Shown: piece after piece, positions 30,067 to 40,571 of the stretch
Position numbering within the stretch: position 1 is the stretch's first letter
Layout of the letters: each line of letters starts with the position of its first letter
Source of the DNA: Bacteroidetes bacterium 4572_128
Lineage (GTDB): Bacteria > Bacteroidota > Bacteroidia > Bacteroidales > 4572-128
Assembly (NCBI GenBank): GCA_002084355.1
Contig: NBLL01000013.1
Coordinates: 1 to 44,979 of the forward strand
Direction of reading: 5' to 3'
Length of the DNA: 44,979 bases
Notes under the pieces: model-generated
Told to the model about the DNA's origin: nothing
The model's input: the letters and a program-made list of their open reading frames with translations, nothing else
Database searches by the model: none
Position numbers and translations under genes: made by a program

Positions 30067-31284
30067 ATGTATTTTACTTCTACAATAAAAATAAAAACTC
30101 CACAAAAAAAAATAAACAAAAAAGAATTGTTATTTTTTAAAATTAAAAAATCTCTAATGATTTTTGCAGGAATTTTAGCAAGTTTATTAATAATATATTT
30201 TATTTTTTGGATAGTTTCTCAAATAATATTTTTGAAATCAACAATATCTTTTGTTTTATTTTTCTTTCTTTTTGTATTACCATCTTCTATTTTTTCTATT
30301 TTTTCATTTTCTATTCTAAAAAAATACTGGTTTTCGTCAAAAAAAAATAGTATTACGAAAACAACAATAATAATTTTAGAAATCTTAAATAGGATTGTTG
30401 AAAAAATGTCTATAAACTCGATAGTAAAATTTTCTAAGGATAATTCTTCTTATGCTTTACCAAAAAACGGAGCTAATTTTTCAGATTTAATAGCTAGATT
30501 TAAACATAAGATACAAAATTTAGAATTAATTAAATTTGATAATTTAGAATTTGTATTTAAACATAGTGATGAAAATTTAAAATATTTGATAGAAATTAAG
30601 GTAAATAAAAAATTTGATGAAAATGAATATCCATTTATTATTACGATAAATGCTATGAGTAAATTATTTTCCGATAAAAAATTAAGTTCTGTTTCTGATT
30701 TTAAAATAAAATTTAGGAACGAATTAAGAACACAAGAAAAATATGATGCCTTTATTAATAATTTACAAATTAATTTTGAAGAATATATATCTTTTTTAAA
30801 AGAAAATATAAATTATTATTTGAAACCAACGGAAATGAATGAAAGGACTGAAATTACAAAAAAAATAATTCGTCCAGTTAGTTTTTATTTTGATTTTAAT
30901 CAAATTAAATATAGAAAAACAGAAGACCCTATTTTTCATGGATATTCTGAATATAATAAACAATCTATATTTTTCTTATTTTTATGGGGTGATTTGATGT
31001 ATGAAAATAATATTTATTGTAATAATTCTACTTTAGTTGATTCTTTTGGAATTCCATTCATGGAAATAGGAAATAGAGGTTTTTATGCAGGAGAATTTAA
31101 TACTTTAAATACAAATAAAACTTTTGAAAAACCAAAAGGAGAAATATATATCCATATAGAAACAAATTATATTAGTGAACTTTTAGATTTAAAATTTTAC
31201 CACAGAAAGCCAAAAAATAAGGAAAAAGCAGTGAATTTTTTTAGTGACGAAATACAAACAATAAAAAACATGGAGATAAATTAG
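30067..31284 (+). CDS. Hypothetical membrane protein, two N-terminal TM helices
   Basis: 405-aa uninterrupted ORF; TM segments IFAGILASLLIIYFIFWIVSQII and ISFVLFFFLFVLPSSIFSIFSFSIL. No family recognised. Confidence 0.7.
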   Translation: MYFTSTIKIKTPQKKINKKELLFFKIKKSLMIFAGILASLLIIYFIFWIVSQIIFLKSTISFVLFFFLFVLPSSIFSIFSFSILKKYWFSSKKNSITKTTIIILEILNRIVEKMSINSIVKFSKDNSSYALPKNGANFSDLIARFKHKIQNLELIKFDNLEFVFKHSDENLKYLIEIKVNKKFDENEYPFIITINAMSKLFSDKKLSSVSDFKIKFRNELRTQEKYDAFINNLQINFEEYISFLKENINYYLKPTEMNERTEITKKIIRPVSFYFDFNQIKYRKTEDPIFHGYSEYNKQSIFFLFLWGDLMYENNIYCNNSTLVDSFGIPFMEIGNRGFYAGEFNTLNTNKTFEKPKGEIYIHIETNYISELLDLKFYHRKPKNKEKAVNFFSDEIQTIKNMEIN

Positions 31285-31474
31285 ATAAATAAAAAATTCA
31301 TTTTTTTGAAAAAACGTCGAAATTTTGAAATTCTATTAAAATCAAAATAAGAAAATTTCAAAACTGGAAGAACTATATGGAATATAATTCTATTATAAAA
31401 AAAATGAAATAAAAAAAATTTTTTCAAAAAAATGCCAATTTTTTTAATTTTTTTTTATTGAAATGAAAAAAATT

Positions 31475-31531
31475 TTTCAACAGATACAAACCCAAAAAAT
31501 TAATGTTTTTTTGGGTTTGTATCTGTTGAAA
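31475..31531. terminator. Perfect 25-bp inverted repeat between convergent genes
   Basis: tttcaacagatacaaacccaaaaaa (31475-31499) / ttaatgt / ttttttgggtttgtatctgttgaaa (31507-31531). Confidence 0.8.
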
Positions 31532-31559
31532 TTTATTTAGTAATAAATGTGAAAAAATA

Positions 31560-33073
31560 TTAATCATTTATAATACCTAATAAAACAATACCTAATAAAA
31601 CAACTTTTTTTATTTTTCTTTCTTTTGAATTTTCCAAAGAAAAATAATAAACTCCAGCTTTTAAATTATATTTTTCTGCATTTAAAGGAATAATATAATT
31701 TCCTTCTTTTTTTAATTCTTTATAAAAAAAGATAATTTCATTTCCGTAAACGTCAAATAATTTTGCTGTAACTTCAGAACTTCTTTTTAGTTTAAAATTA
31801 AAAATAGTTTCATCAAAAAAAGGATTTGGAAAATTTTGTTTCAAGTAAATTATAGATTTTTAAAATTATCTAATCTTGTCCAAATTGGACGAACAACATT
31901 ATTATATGCTGAAATATTTGTATAATCACCAAAAAAAACAGAACTATTTGGAGTAAAAGGAGATTCACTAATTTTAAAATTAGTAAAATTTTCTCCTCCA
32001 TCTTTAGAAACTGCCATATAAACATCAGTTTTTAAATCATCATAATTTCTTCTGTCATAAAAAACTATATAAATATATCCAGTAACTTGATCTAAAGTCA
32101 TCCATGTTGAAAATTGATGTTTTCCTGCGGGGTCATCATTAACTCTTTTTGGAATACTCCAATTTTCGCCTCCGTCATCAGATTTAATCAGCCAAATATC
32201 AGTATCATTTTCACCGTGTTTTTGATCCGACCAATTCAAATATATCCTGCCTCTATATTCGTTTTGACTTGTATCACAAGCACTTACCACCATACCATTT
32301 GCTCGCATAATTCCCGGAATATTATAATTCCAACCGCCATAAATTTGTGAAATAATTTTATCATTCTCCAACCAAGTTTCGCCATAATCTAATGATTTAT
32401 CAAAATAAATATTTTCATCTTTTGTCCATGCAATATAAATTTCACCATTTAATCCAATGCATGGAACTGCTCCTTCTGTTGTATTATCATCATCTAAACA
32501 ATTTCCCGCTTCTTTGCTTAGACGAATTGCATTATCCCAATTTTCGCCTCCATCTGTCGAACGAGAAAACAAAATCATAGAGCTGTCTTCTGAAGCTGAG
32601 CTTCCATATTTATCAAATTGTGTCCAAGCAATATAAATATTATTATTACTTCTATCTACAACTGCCCATTCCTTATCTTGAATTTTTGAACCATTTAAAC
32701 CCATAAAAGTTCCGGAAGACCAAGTTTCACCACCGTCATTTGACTTTTGACAAACAATCCTATCTATCCAATTTCCATTTGTTGGATTTGATAGATGAAA
32801 AAAATAAAAAGAACCTGCTGTATCAACAATTATACAAGGATCTCCCCAAACTCCATAATCAGAAGTTAAAATTCCATTTTGCCAATTAAAACCTCCGTCG
32901 TCAGAATAATAATAAATATTCAAATTGCTTCCCGCAACCATTTCATTAGTATTAAGCGGATTAATTGCTATGGACGGTTCATTGCAATTCAAATTATTAA
33001 AAATTTGTATATTCTCATGTTGAGAAAAAGCATTGAAAAATAAAAAACAAAAAATAATTTTAAAATATTTCAT
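31560..33073 (-). pseudogene. Secreted sialidase/BNR-repeat protein with T9SS type A sorting domain, frameshifted
   Basis: Asp-box motifs SDDGGFNWQ, SNDGGETWS, STDGGENWD, SDDGGENWS, SKDGGENFT. 31560-31844 is a CTD (LKQNFPNPFFDETIFNFKL..AKLFDVYGNEI..LKAGVYYFSLENSKERKIKKVVLL). One extra A in TTTTAAAAATCT joins the parts. Confidence 0.87.
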
Positions 33074-33135
33074 AATTAAATTTATAATTTAAAAAGAGCT
33101 AATAATTATGTAAAAAATAAAAATAAAAAAATTAT

Positions 33136-33948
33136 TTATTCTATAGGTCTTTTTTTAATCATTCCACCTTTTGCATCTTTGATACTGTGCATTACAACAA
33201 ATGCTTTTTCGTCTATTTTTTCTATTTCTTCGTCTCCACGTTTAGCATAGCCTCTTTTTCCTAGATATATTGTGCAAGCTCTTCCTAATTTTTCAATAAT
33301 TGCTGTCCTAATTTCTTCGCTTTGCTCAGATATAATAGTTACACCGACATATTCTTCTATTCCAGAAACTACAAAATCAACAGTTTTAGACGCAGACAAA
33401 TAAGTCAGCATAGCATATAAAGAAATTTCTATAGAAAAAATATAAGCAGCAACAGAAAAAATCATAACATTAAATATTAAAATCACGTCTCCTATAGTTA
33501 AAGAACTTTTTTTACTTATAAAAATAGCTAGAACTTCTGTTCCATCTATAACAGAACCTCCACGAATAGCTAAACCTATTCCTAATCCTAAAAAAAATCC
33601 GCCAAAAACAGCTATTAATAATTTATCATTAGTAATCATTGGAAATGATATAAAATGAACAGAAAAAGCTAGTAAAATAATAGCAAAAATACTTCTGATG
33701 GCAAATTGTTTACTAATGGTAGAAAATCCTAAAATAATAAAAGGTGCATTAATAATAATCAATAATATAGAAAGAGGAAAATTTGTAACTTCTGTGATTA
33801 TCAAAGAAATACCCATTACACCACCATCTATAAATTCATTAGGCAATAAAAATCCTTTTAATCCAAAACTTGCACATAATACACCAATAATAATAAAAAA
33901 TATATCATTAATGATATGTTTAAATTCAATTCTTTTTTTTGTATCCAT
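33136..33948 (-). CDS. YitT-family (DUF161/DUF2179) membrane protein
   Basis: FGLKGFLLPNEFIDGGVMGISLI, GLGIGLAIRGGSVIDGTEVLAI, EYVGVTIISEQSEEIRTAIIEKLGRACTIYLGKRGY. Confidence 0.9.
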   Translation of the reverse strand: MDTKKRIEFKHIINDIFFIIIGVLCASFGLKGFLLPNEFIDGGVMGISLIITEVTNFPLSILLIIINAPFIILGFSTISKQFAIRSIFAIILLAFSVHFISFPMITNDKLLIAVFGGFFLGLGIGLAIRGGSVIDGTEVLAIFISKKSSLTIGDVILIFNVMIFSVAAYIFSIEISLYAMLTYLSASKTVDFVVSGIEEYVGVTIISEQSEEIRTAIIEKLGRACTIYLGKRGYAKRGDEEIEKIDEKAFVVMHSIKDAKGGMIKKRPIE

Positions 33949-34131
33949 TATTCTAAATTTTATTTTTTTTTTTTAATTAAAAAAAAAATACTATCTTTTT
34001 ATTATTTAAAAGCTATAAAAAAAACGCCATTAAAAAAAAAAATTTTTTCAAAAATTGTGAAGAAAATATTAATATTTATGTTTTATTTATTTTTCCGTAA
34101 ATTTTTTTATTGTCTTTGTTAATTTTTACTC

Positions 34132-34323
34132 CTATATTTTTCTTTTTTTTATACGAATTTTTTTTTTATTTCCATCAGCAAATTCTAAGAAAACTGATGC
34201 ATTTTCAACTTTTTTTTTTCGTTTTTTTATCAAGAATTTTTAAACAAAACTGACAAAATTTTGTGAAAAAGAAATTTTTGTCAGAAAGAAAAACACAAAT
34301 AAAATATAATAATATTTTTTCAT
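34132..34323 (-). pseudogene. Possible decayed small secreted protein
   Basis: ATG at 34323 gives MKKYYYILFVFFFLTKISFSQNFVSFV*, then the same frame continues KFLIKKRKKKVENASVFLEFADGNKKKIRIKKRKI* to 34132. Confidence 0.4.
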
Positions 34324-34419
34324 AATTTTTTATAATTTAAAATTTTCATAATTTAAAATTTAATTTAAAAATGTTAAAAATTTTGCTGAATTTTTGAAAA
34401 AAAATTTAAAAATTAAAAT

Positions 34420-35130
34420 TTAATTATAAATTAAAGTTCCAATTTTTTCAGAGTTTATAATTTTTTTTAAGTTTCCTTTTTTATTCACATCAAAAACAAT
34501 AATATTTAAATTATTTTCTTTTGCCATTGTAAAAGCAGTTAAATCCATAATTTTTAAACCCATATTATAAGTTTCTTCGAAGGAGATTTTTTCGAATTTT
34601 TTTGCAAATTTATTTTTTTCTGGGTCTTCAGAATAAACTCCATCTACACGAGTGCCTTTTAACAAAATATCTGCTTTCATTTCTATTCCTCTTAATACTG
34701 AAGCCGAATCTGTTGTAAAAAAAGGATTTCCTGTTCCTCCGGAAAAAATTACAATTTCATTATTTTCAAAAGCATCTTCAACTTTTTTTTGATTAACTTT
34801 TTCGCCTATGGTGGACATTTCAAAAGATGTAAACAAACGAGTTTTTTGCTCCATACTTTCAAAAGCAGATTGCAAAGCTATAGAATTAATTACCGTTGCT
34901 AGCATACCCATATAGTCTCCTTTAACTCTATCAAAACCTTTATCAATGCCAGAAAGCCCTCTAAAAATATTTCCTCCGCCAATTACTATTCCTACTTTCA
35001 CACCAAGATTTGAAATTTCTTTTATTTGCTGGGAATATTCTATTAAACGCTCTTCGTCTATTCCATAAGAATTTTTTCCCATTAAAGATTCGCCACTTAA
35101 TTTTAATAAAATTCTTTTATATTTTATCAT
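34420..35130 (-). CDS. pyrH: UMP kinase
   Basis: YKRILLKLSGESLMGKNSYGID, VGIVIGGGNIFRGL, DYMGMLATVINSIALQ, IFSGGTGNPFFTTDSASVLRGIEM, GVYSEDPEKN. Confidence 0.97.
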   Translation of the reverse strand: MIKYKRILLKLSGESLMGKNSYGIDEERLIEYSQQIKEISNLGVKVGIVIGGGNIFRGLSGIDKGFDRVKGDYMGMLATVINSIALQSAFESMEQKTRLFTSFEMSTIGEKVNQKKVEDAFENNEIVIFSGGTGNPFFTTDSASVLRGIEMKADILLKGTRVDGVYSEDPEKNKFAKKFEKISFEETYNMGLKIMDLTAFTMAKENNLNIIVFDVNKKGNLKKIINSEKIGTLIYN

Positions 35131-35142
35131 ATTTTTTATTTT

Positions 35143-35376
35143 TTATCCGCCAGAAAAAATTGGCAAAAATGCAATTTCATCTCCATTTTTAAAATTTACA
35201 TTTTCTAAAATAATTTCTTCATTGACAGCTATTTTAAAGTTTTTCTTTTCAAAACTTTCATATTTTTTAAAAAAAATTTTTTTCAATTGGTTTATATTTT
35301 TTACATTTTCTAATGTAAATTCATCTTTTGAAAAAATTTTTTTTAATTCTCCGAAAATAAGTATTTTAATTTTCAT
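35143..35376 (-). CDS. MoaD/ThiS-like ubiquitin-fold sulfur carrier
   Basis: 77 aa; KIKILIFGELKKIF...FKIAVNEEIILENVNFKNGDEIAFLPIFSGG, ending in the diagnostic GG. Confidence 0.85.
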   Translation of the reverse strand: MKIKILIFGELKKIFSKDEFTLENVKNINQLKKIFFKKYESFEKKNFKIAVNEEIILENVNFKNGDEIAFLPIFSGG

Positions 35377-35908
35377 AAAATTTTAATTTTATTAATGCAA
35401 ATATAGAATAATTTATTATATCATAATAATTTGCATCTACTCCTTCAGAAATAATTGTTTTACCATCATGATTTTCTATTTGTTTAGTGCGATGTATTTT
35501 CATCAAAATAAAATCTGTATAAGATGTTAAACGCATTTTTCTCCATGCTTCGTTGTAATCGTGATTTTTTTTACACATTAAATTTTTCGCATATTCAAGA
35601 TATTTATCATAAAGTTCTAAAACTTTTTTTTGCGATAAATTCAAATTTTCTGAAAAACCCAATTCCATCTGAATTAAAGCGATGGTAGAATAATTTACCA
35701 TTGCAACATATTCATCAAAAATACTCTCATTTATTTTTTGAACTTTTTTTATTTCAAAACTTCTAATTCTTTCTGCTTTGATAAAAAGTTGGTCTGTTAA
35801 AGAAGTTGGACGTAAAACTCGCCAAGAAGTACCATAATCATGAGATTTTTTTTCAAAAATATCTCTACAAATTTTAATAATATTTTCAAACTCTTTTGTT
35901 GATTTCAT
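35366..35908 (-). CDS. DUF1599-domain protein
   Basis: Two internal repeats: CRDIFEKKSHDYGTSWRVLRPTSLTDQLFIKAERIRSFE and AKNLMCKKNHDYNEAWRKMRLTSYTDFILMKIHRTKQIE. Confidence 0.88.
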   Translation of the reverse strand: MKSTKEFENIIKICRDIFEKKSHDYGTSWRVLRPTSLTDQLFIKAERIRSFEIKKVQKINESIFDEYVAMVNYSTIALIQMELGFSENLNLSQKKVLELYDKYLEYAKNLMCKKNHDYNEAWRKMRLTSYTDFILMKIHRTKQIENHDGKTIISEGVDANYYDIINYSIFALIKLKFYEN

Positions 35909-35954
35909 AATATTTTATTAAAAAAATTCAAATTTAAATTTTTTTAATAAAATA

Positions 35955-36135
35955 TTAAAATTTTGGTGTTTTTTAGAAAAAATTTTTTTTTAATAAAATA
36001 TTAAAATTTTGGCGTTTTTTAGAAAAAAATTTTTATTCTTGAAATTAAAAAATATTAAAATTTTGGACGAATTTGAAAAAAATTTTTTTTATTTTAAAAA
36101 GATTAAAATTTTGGCTTAAAAAAAAAAAATTTTTT
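35955..36135 (+). repeat. Repeat array E, 4 units of about 46-54 bp
   Basis: AAAATTTTGG(T/C)G.. with GG at 35965, 36011, 36065 (GGACGAATTT variant) and 36113 (GGCTTAAA). Confidence 0.9.
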
Positions 36136-36159
36136 TGAAAAAATGAGAATTTTTAATTA

Positions 36160-39100
36160 TTATTTTATTTCAATATTTCTTTTTTTATTTATAATTGCAA
36201 TTTCAAGATCTTCGTTATTTTTTTCTTCTATATTTGGTTTTTCACCTATCCAAAACCAATTTATAAAAAATTTTGTTTTATATAAATAAAATTTTAAACG
36301 AATTAAAACTAAAATTAAAGGTGGAAAGATTAATAAAATAAGTGCTGTACCAATAAAAACGCCATAAGCAAGTGATGCAGCCATAGGTTTTAAAAATTGT
36401 GCTTGAAAGCTTTTTTCAAAAATTAAAGGATATAAACCTACGCTGGTGGTTATGGTTGTCAATATAATTGCTCTAAACCTAGAAATTCCAGCATTATAAG
36501 CTGCTTCTTCAACTTTATTCCCTTCTAAGATTAAAGAATTATATTTTGCAAGAAATACAACCGCATCATTTATAATTACTCCGGAAAGTGCAACCATTCC
36601 CCAAGCACTTAACATAGAAATTGGTATTCCTTCTAAACCGTGTCCCCAAATTGCTCCTATCCACGCAAGCGGTATCATTAAAAGAATTATAAAAGATTGC
36701 GAAACAGATTTAAAATGTAACATTAACAACAAAAGAATTACCGCAAAAGCAATGGAAAAATTATTCTTCATATCTTCTATAGATTCACCGCCACTTTTAC
36801 TTTGTCCTTGATATAAAACACTCACTCCTTTATATTTTAATTTCATAGGTTTAATTATATCATTTTTAATTTGTTCCATAATTGCAGGAATTGGAGAATA
36901 AGGGTCTAATAAATCAGCATCTATACGAATTTCTCGGGAAGAATTAAAACGACGAATATTTACAGGACCTCTTTCCAAATGATAATCTACTAAATCTTTT
37001 AAAAAAAATATCCCTTTTTGTGTCTTAATTTTCATATTTTCCAATTGACCAACATTTAATCTATCTTCTTTTGGATACCTTACCCAAACTCTTAATTCGT
37101 CTTTTCCATTTTGTAAACGCTGAACCTGTCCACCAAAAAATCCTTGTCTAATTTGATTACTTATGCTTGCATGATCTAAACCTAAAAAATATGCTTTATC
37201 TTTTAACTTTATACGAATTTCTTGTTTACCTGCGGCATCATTATCAACTATATCTTTTAGAGTTGGAATTTCTAATAAACCATCTTTTAAAAACTTTTTT
37301 GCATGAGTTAATTCATTTAAATTTTTACTTAAAATAGAAATAGAAACAGGTTTTCCAAATCTATTTTCTGCACCAATTTTGAACTTTTCTGCTTCTTTAA
37401 CAAAAGGTATTCTTTCTTGTATTCTTCGAGAAATTTCAAAACTTGAAATTGGAGCACCTTCTAAATCACCAAGCATAATTTGAATATGTCCAGCATGTGA
37501 ACTGTAATTCGTCATTCACCTGCCATACAATTTTATCAAATTTTTGTAAATATTTAAAAGTTTGTTTTTCACCATCACTTGGTTTAAAAGCAATATCAAT
37601 TTTAAACATATCAAAAGGAATGGCAGGAAAAATAGTATATTTAATAAAACCGCCTTGTATTAAACCTATGGTTAAAAAAAGAAAAAACACTGGCATAGTT
37701 ACAGCTATCCATTTCCATTTTATAATAATTTTTAATATCCTACCATAAATTTTATTTTTCATAAAATTTATAAATTTCTCAAGTATTTTTCTAATTTTAC
37801 TTTTTCTTGATTTTCTTCTCAAAATATGTGGACTTGCAAGGTGTGCAGGCAAAACAAAAAATGCTTCTATCAAAGAAAAAAATAAACTTACAATAACAAC
37901 AAAAGCCATTTCTCTTAGAAATTCCATGCGTCCGGAAAGAAATAAAATTGGAGTAAAAGCAATTATAGTCGTACTTACTGAAGTTGTAACAGCAGGTAAA
38001 ACTTCCATCGTTCCGTCAATTGCTGCTTGTTTTGGTGTTTTTCCTTTTTCATAATGAGTAAAAATATTTTCACCAATAACTATTCCATCATCAACAAGTA
38101 TTCCAATAACCAGTATCATTCCAAATAAAGAAATCATATTTATTGTAATACCATATAAATTTGCAACTATAAACATCGCCAAAAATGCGGAAGGAATTCC
38201 CCATGCAACCCAAAGCGATAATCGGAAACTTAAAAATAATGCCAGAGTAACTATCACAAGAATTAAACCTAATCCGCCGTTAGATAATAACATATCTAAA
38301 CGACTATTTAACATACCTAAAAAATCAAATGTTACTATCAATTCAATACCTTTGTGAATTTTATTAAATTTTTCTACATAAGCATTACAAAATACAGATA
38401 TTTCTTCTAAGTCTTCATTATTTAATTTATTGATCATTATATAAACAGCATTTTTTCCGTTCATTAAACTCAAAGATGAAACATCAGCAAATTTATTTTT
38501 TACTGTTGCAATGTCTCTAATTCTTATAAAAGAACCGTCATTATTTGCTCTTAAAATTATTTCTCCTATATTTGCTGGTTTTACACTTCTAGAACGAGAA
38601 CGTATTAAAATTTCTTCTTCGTCGGATTTTATCATACCTGCAGAAATATCTCTATTATTTTGAGAAATGGCACGAGAAATCTCATCGAAACTTATATTAT
38701 ATCTTAATAAATCTTCTTCTGTCACTTCAACAGAAATCTCTAAATTAGGAAAACCTTGCAAACTTATCTGAGACATAATTCCAGAAGCATAAAAATCATC
38801 TTCTATTTCTTGAGCATATTTTTTTAAAGTTGATAAATCTACATCGCCAGAAAGTCCAAGATAAATTGCTTGTGTAAAAGAACGACTTTTGGAAACTATA
38901 GGTCTTTCTGCATCTATTGGCATTGCACTAATTCCATCTACTGCATTTTTCACTTCCATTAAAGTTTCGTCCAAATCAAATTGTCCGGTTGTTTCTATTG
39001 AAACTCTTGCGAAATTTTCAAAAGAATTAGATGTAATTTCTTTTATTCCAACTATTCCACGCAAAGCTTCTTCTATTCTTGTTGTAATACCTTCTTCCAT

Positions 39101-39277
39101 TTCTTTTGGAGAAGCTCCAGGATATGAAACTGAAACATTTATAAATTTTGAAGTTCTTTCGGGGAAAAAAGATTTTTTAGTTTTTAATATACTAAAACCT
39201 CCGGCAAATATCAAAATGGCAATTATTATATTTGCATAAAAAGGGTATTTTACAAATGTTGTTATTAAGCTTTTCAT
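36160..39277 (-). pseudogene. RND efflux transporter permease, split by one frameshift
   Basis: 37466-39277 N-terminal half (SVSYPGASPKEMEEGITTRIEEALRGIVGIKEITS, GILVDDGIVIGENIF) and 36160-37515 C-terminal half (PLAWIGAIWGHGLEGIPISMLSAWGMVALSGVIINDAVVFLAKYN). The frame changes at about 37490-37510. Confidence 0.9.
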
Positions 39278-39368
39278 AAATTTAAAAAAATGGATTTTTT
39301 AAAAAAAATTTTTACAAAATTAAAAAAAAAATGACATTCTTATAAAAAATTTTTTTCAAAAAAAAATT

Positions 39369-40351
39369 ATGTGTAAAATATTAGTAGGACATCTTGGAAT
39401 AATGCATGCTGACTTTAAAAATTTTATTTCTTCTTATAAAAAATATAAAATCGATTTTGAAATTTTTAACATTTTAAAAGACGATTTAAGAAAAATTAAA
39501 TTATCTAGTAATGAAATAATTGATTTGAGAAATTGTAGAGGATATCACGAGATTCATTCATTTCAAAAACATTTAACAAATTTAGAAATAAATTTTAAAA
39601 ACATTCCTACAATTCCATCAATGAAAATGATAAAATGGAGCATTGATAAATCTAAATATTTGGAAGATTTAAAAAATATTAAAAAAATTCCAAGTAAAAT
39701 CTTAAAAAAAAATGATATTTCTGTAGAAAATATTTTGAATTTTATTGATAAAAATACCTCACTTGGAATAGTTTTAAAACCATTAATTGGTTCACGAGCT
39801 TATCAAATTATCAGGATAAGGAAAAAAAATCAAAAATACGATATTTATATTCCACATAGAAGAATTGAAAAAAAAGAAAGCTGGACAGAAGAAAAAACTT
39901 TAAATAGGAATAATTTGAAATTTTTATTGAAAATTACATAAAAAAAAATTATTCTGGAATTATTTTGCAAGATTATATAATATCAAATGAATATTGTGCA
40001 ATTTATTTAAATAATAAATTATCTCATATTGTTGAAAAAAAAGGAATGTATGAAGATAATATTGATAATTTCAATATTCATCATAAAAATTTTGGCGGAA
40101 AAAATATACTACATTCTACATTAGATAATAAAATCATCAAATTTGCAAAAGACGTTTTTAATAAAATTCCAAAATGGATAAAAGAAGATCCATTTATTAT
40201 TTATGAAAGAATTGATATTTTATCAAATAAATTAAATATGAACCTTTATTTGTTGGAAATAGAAGCATTTGTTCCGGATATTTTTCTTAGAGAAAGTGGA
40301 AATATTAACAAATATTGTAAGTTGATAAAAAAATTATTTAAAAAAATTTGA
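39369..40351 (+). pseudogene. ATP-grasp (RimK/glutathione-synthetase-like) ligase, frameshifted
   Basis: IPSMKMIKWSIDKSKYLEDL..LGIVLKPLIGSRAYQIIRI.. then, in the adjacent frame, NYIKKNYSGIILQDYIISNEYCAIYLNNKLSHIVEKK..LYLLEIEAFVPDIFLRES. One extra A in TTGAAAATTACATA joins them. Confidence 0.65.
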
Positions 40352-40571
40352 AATATATTAAACAAATTTTAATGAATTTTATAATTAAAAAAAAATTTTT
40401 TTTTCAAAAAAACGATAAATTTTTATATTTTAAAGTGAAATTTTTTTTAATAAATGACGAATTTTTTTTTAATTTTAATTGTATAAATATTTTTTCATAA
40501 AAAAATTTGTAATTTTCATAAAAAAAAATTTTTTTTTATGAAAAAATTATATATTTTTATTAAAAAAAATT

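Noticed and set aside
32114-32580. Plus ORFs 32114-32350 and 32392-32580
   Set aside because: Antisense to the BNR-repeat gene with clear Asp-box motifs.
38889-39239. 116-aa plus ORF
   Set aside because: Antisense to the conserved N-terminal region of the RND permease.
40352-40571. Precursor peptide gene for the ATP-grasp ligase
   Set aside because: No ORF with a plausible leader/core peptide was found in the flanks; only A/T runs and a repeat core.
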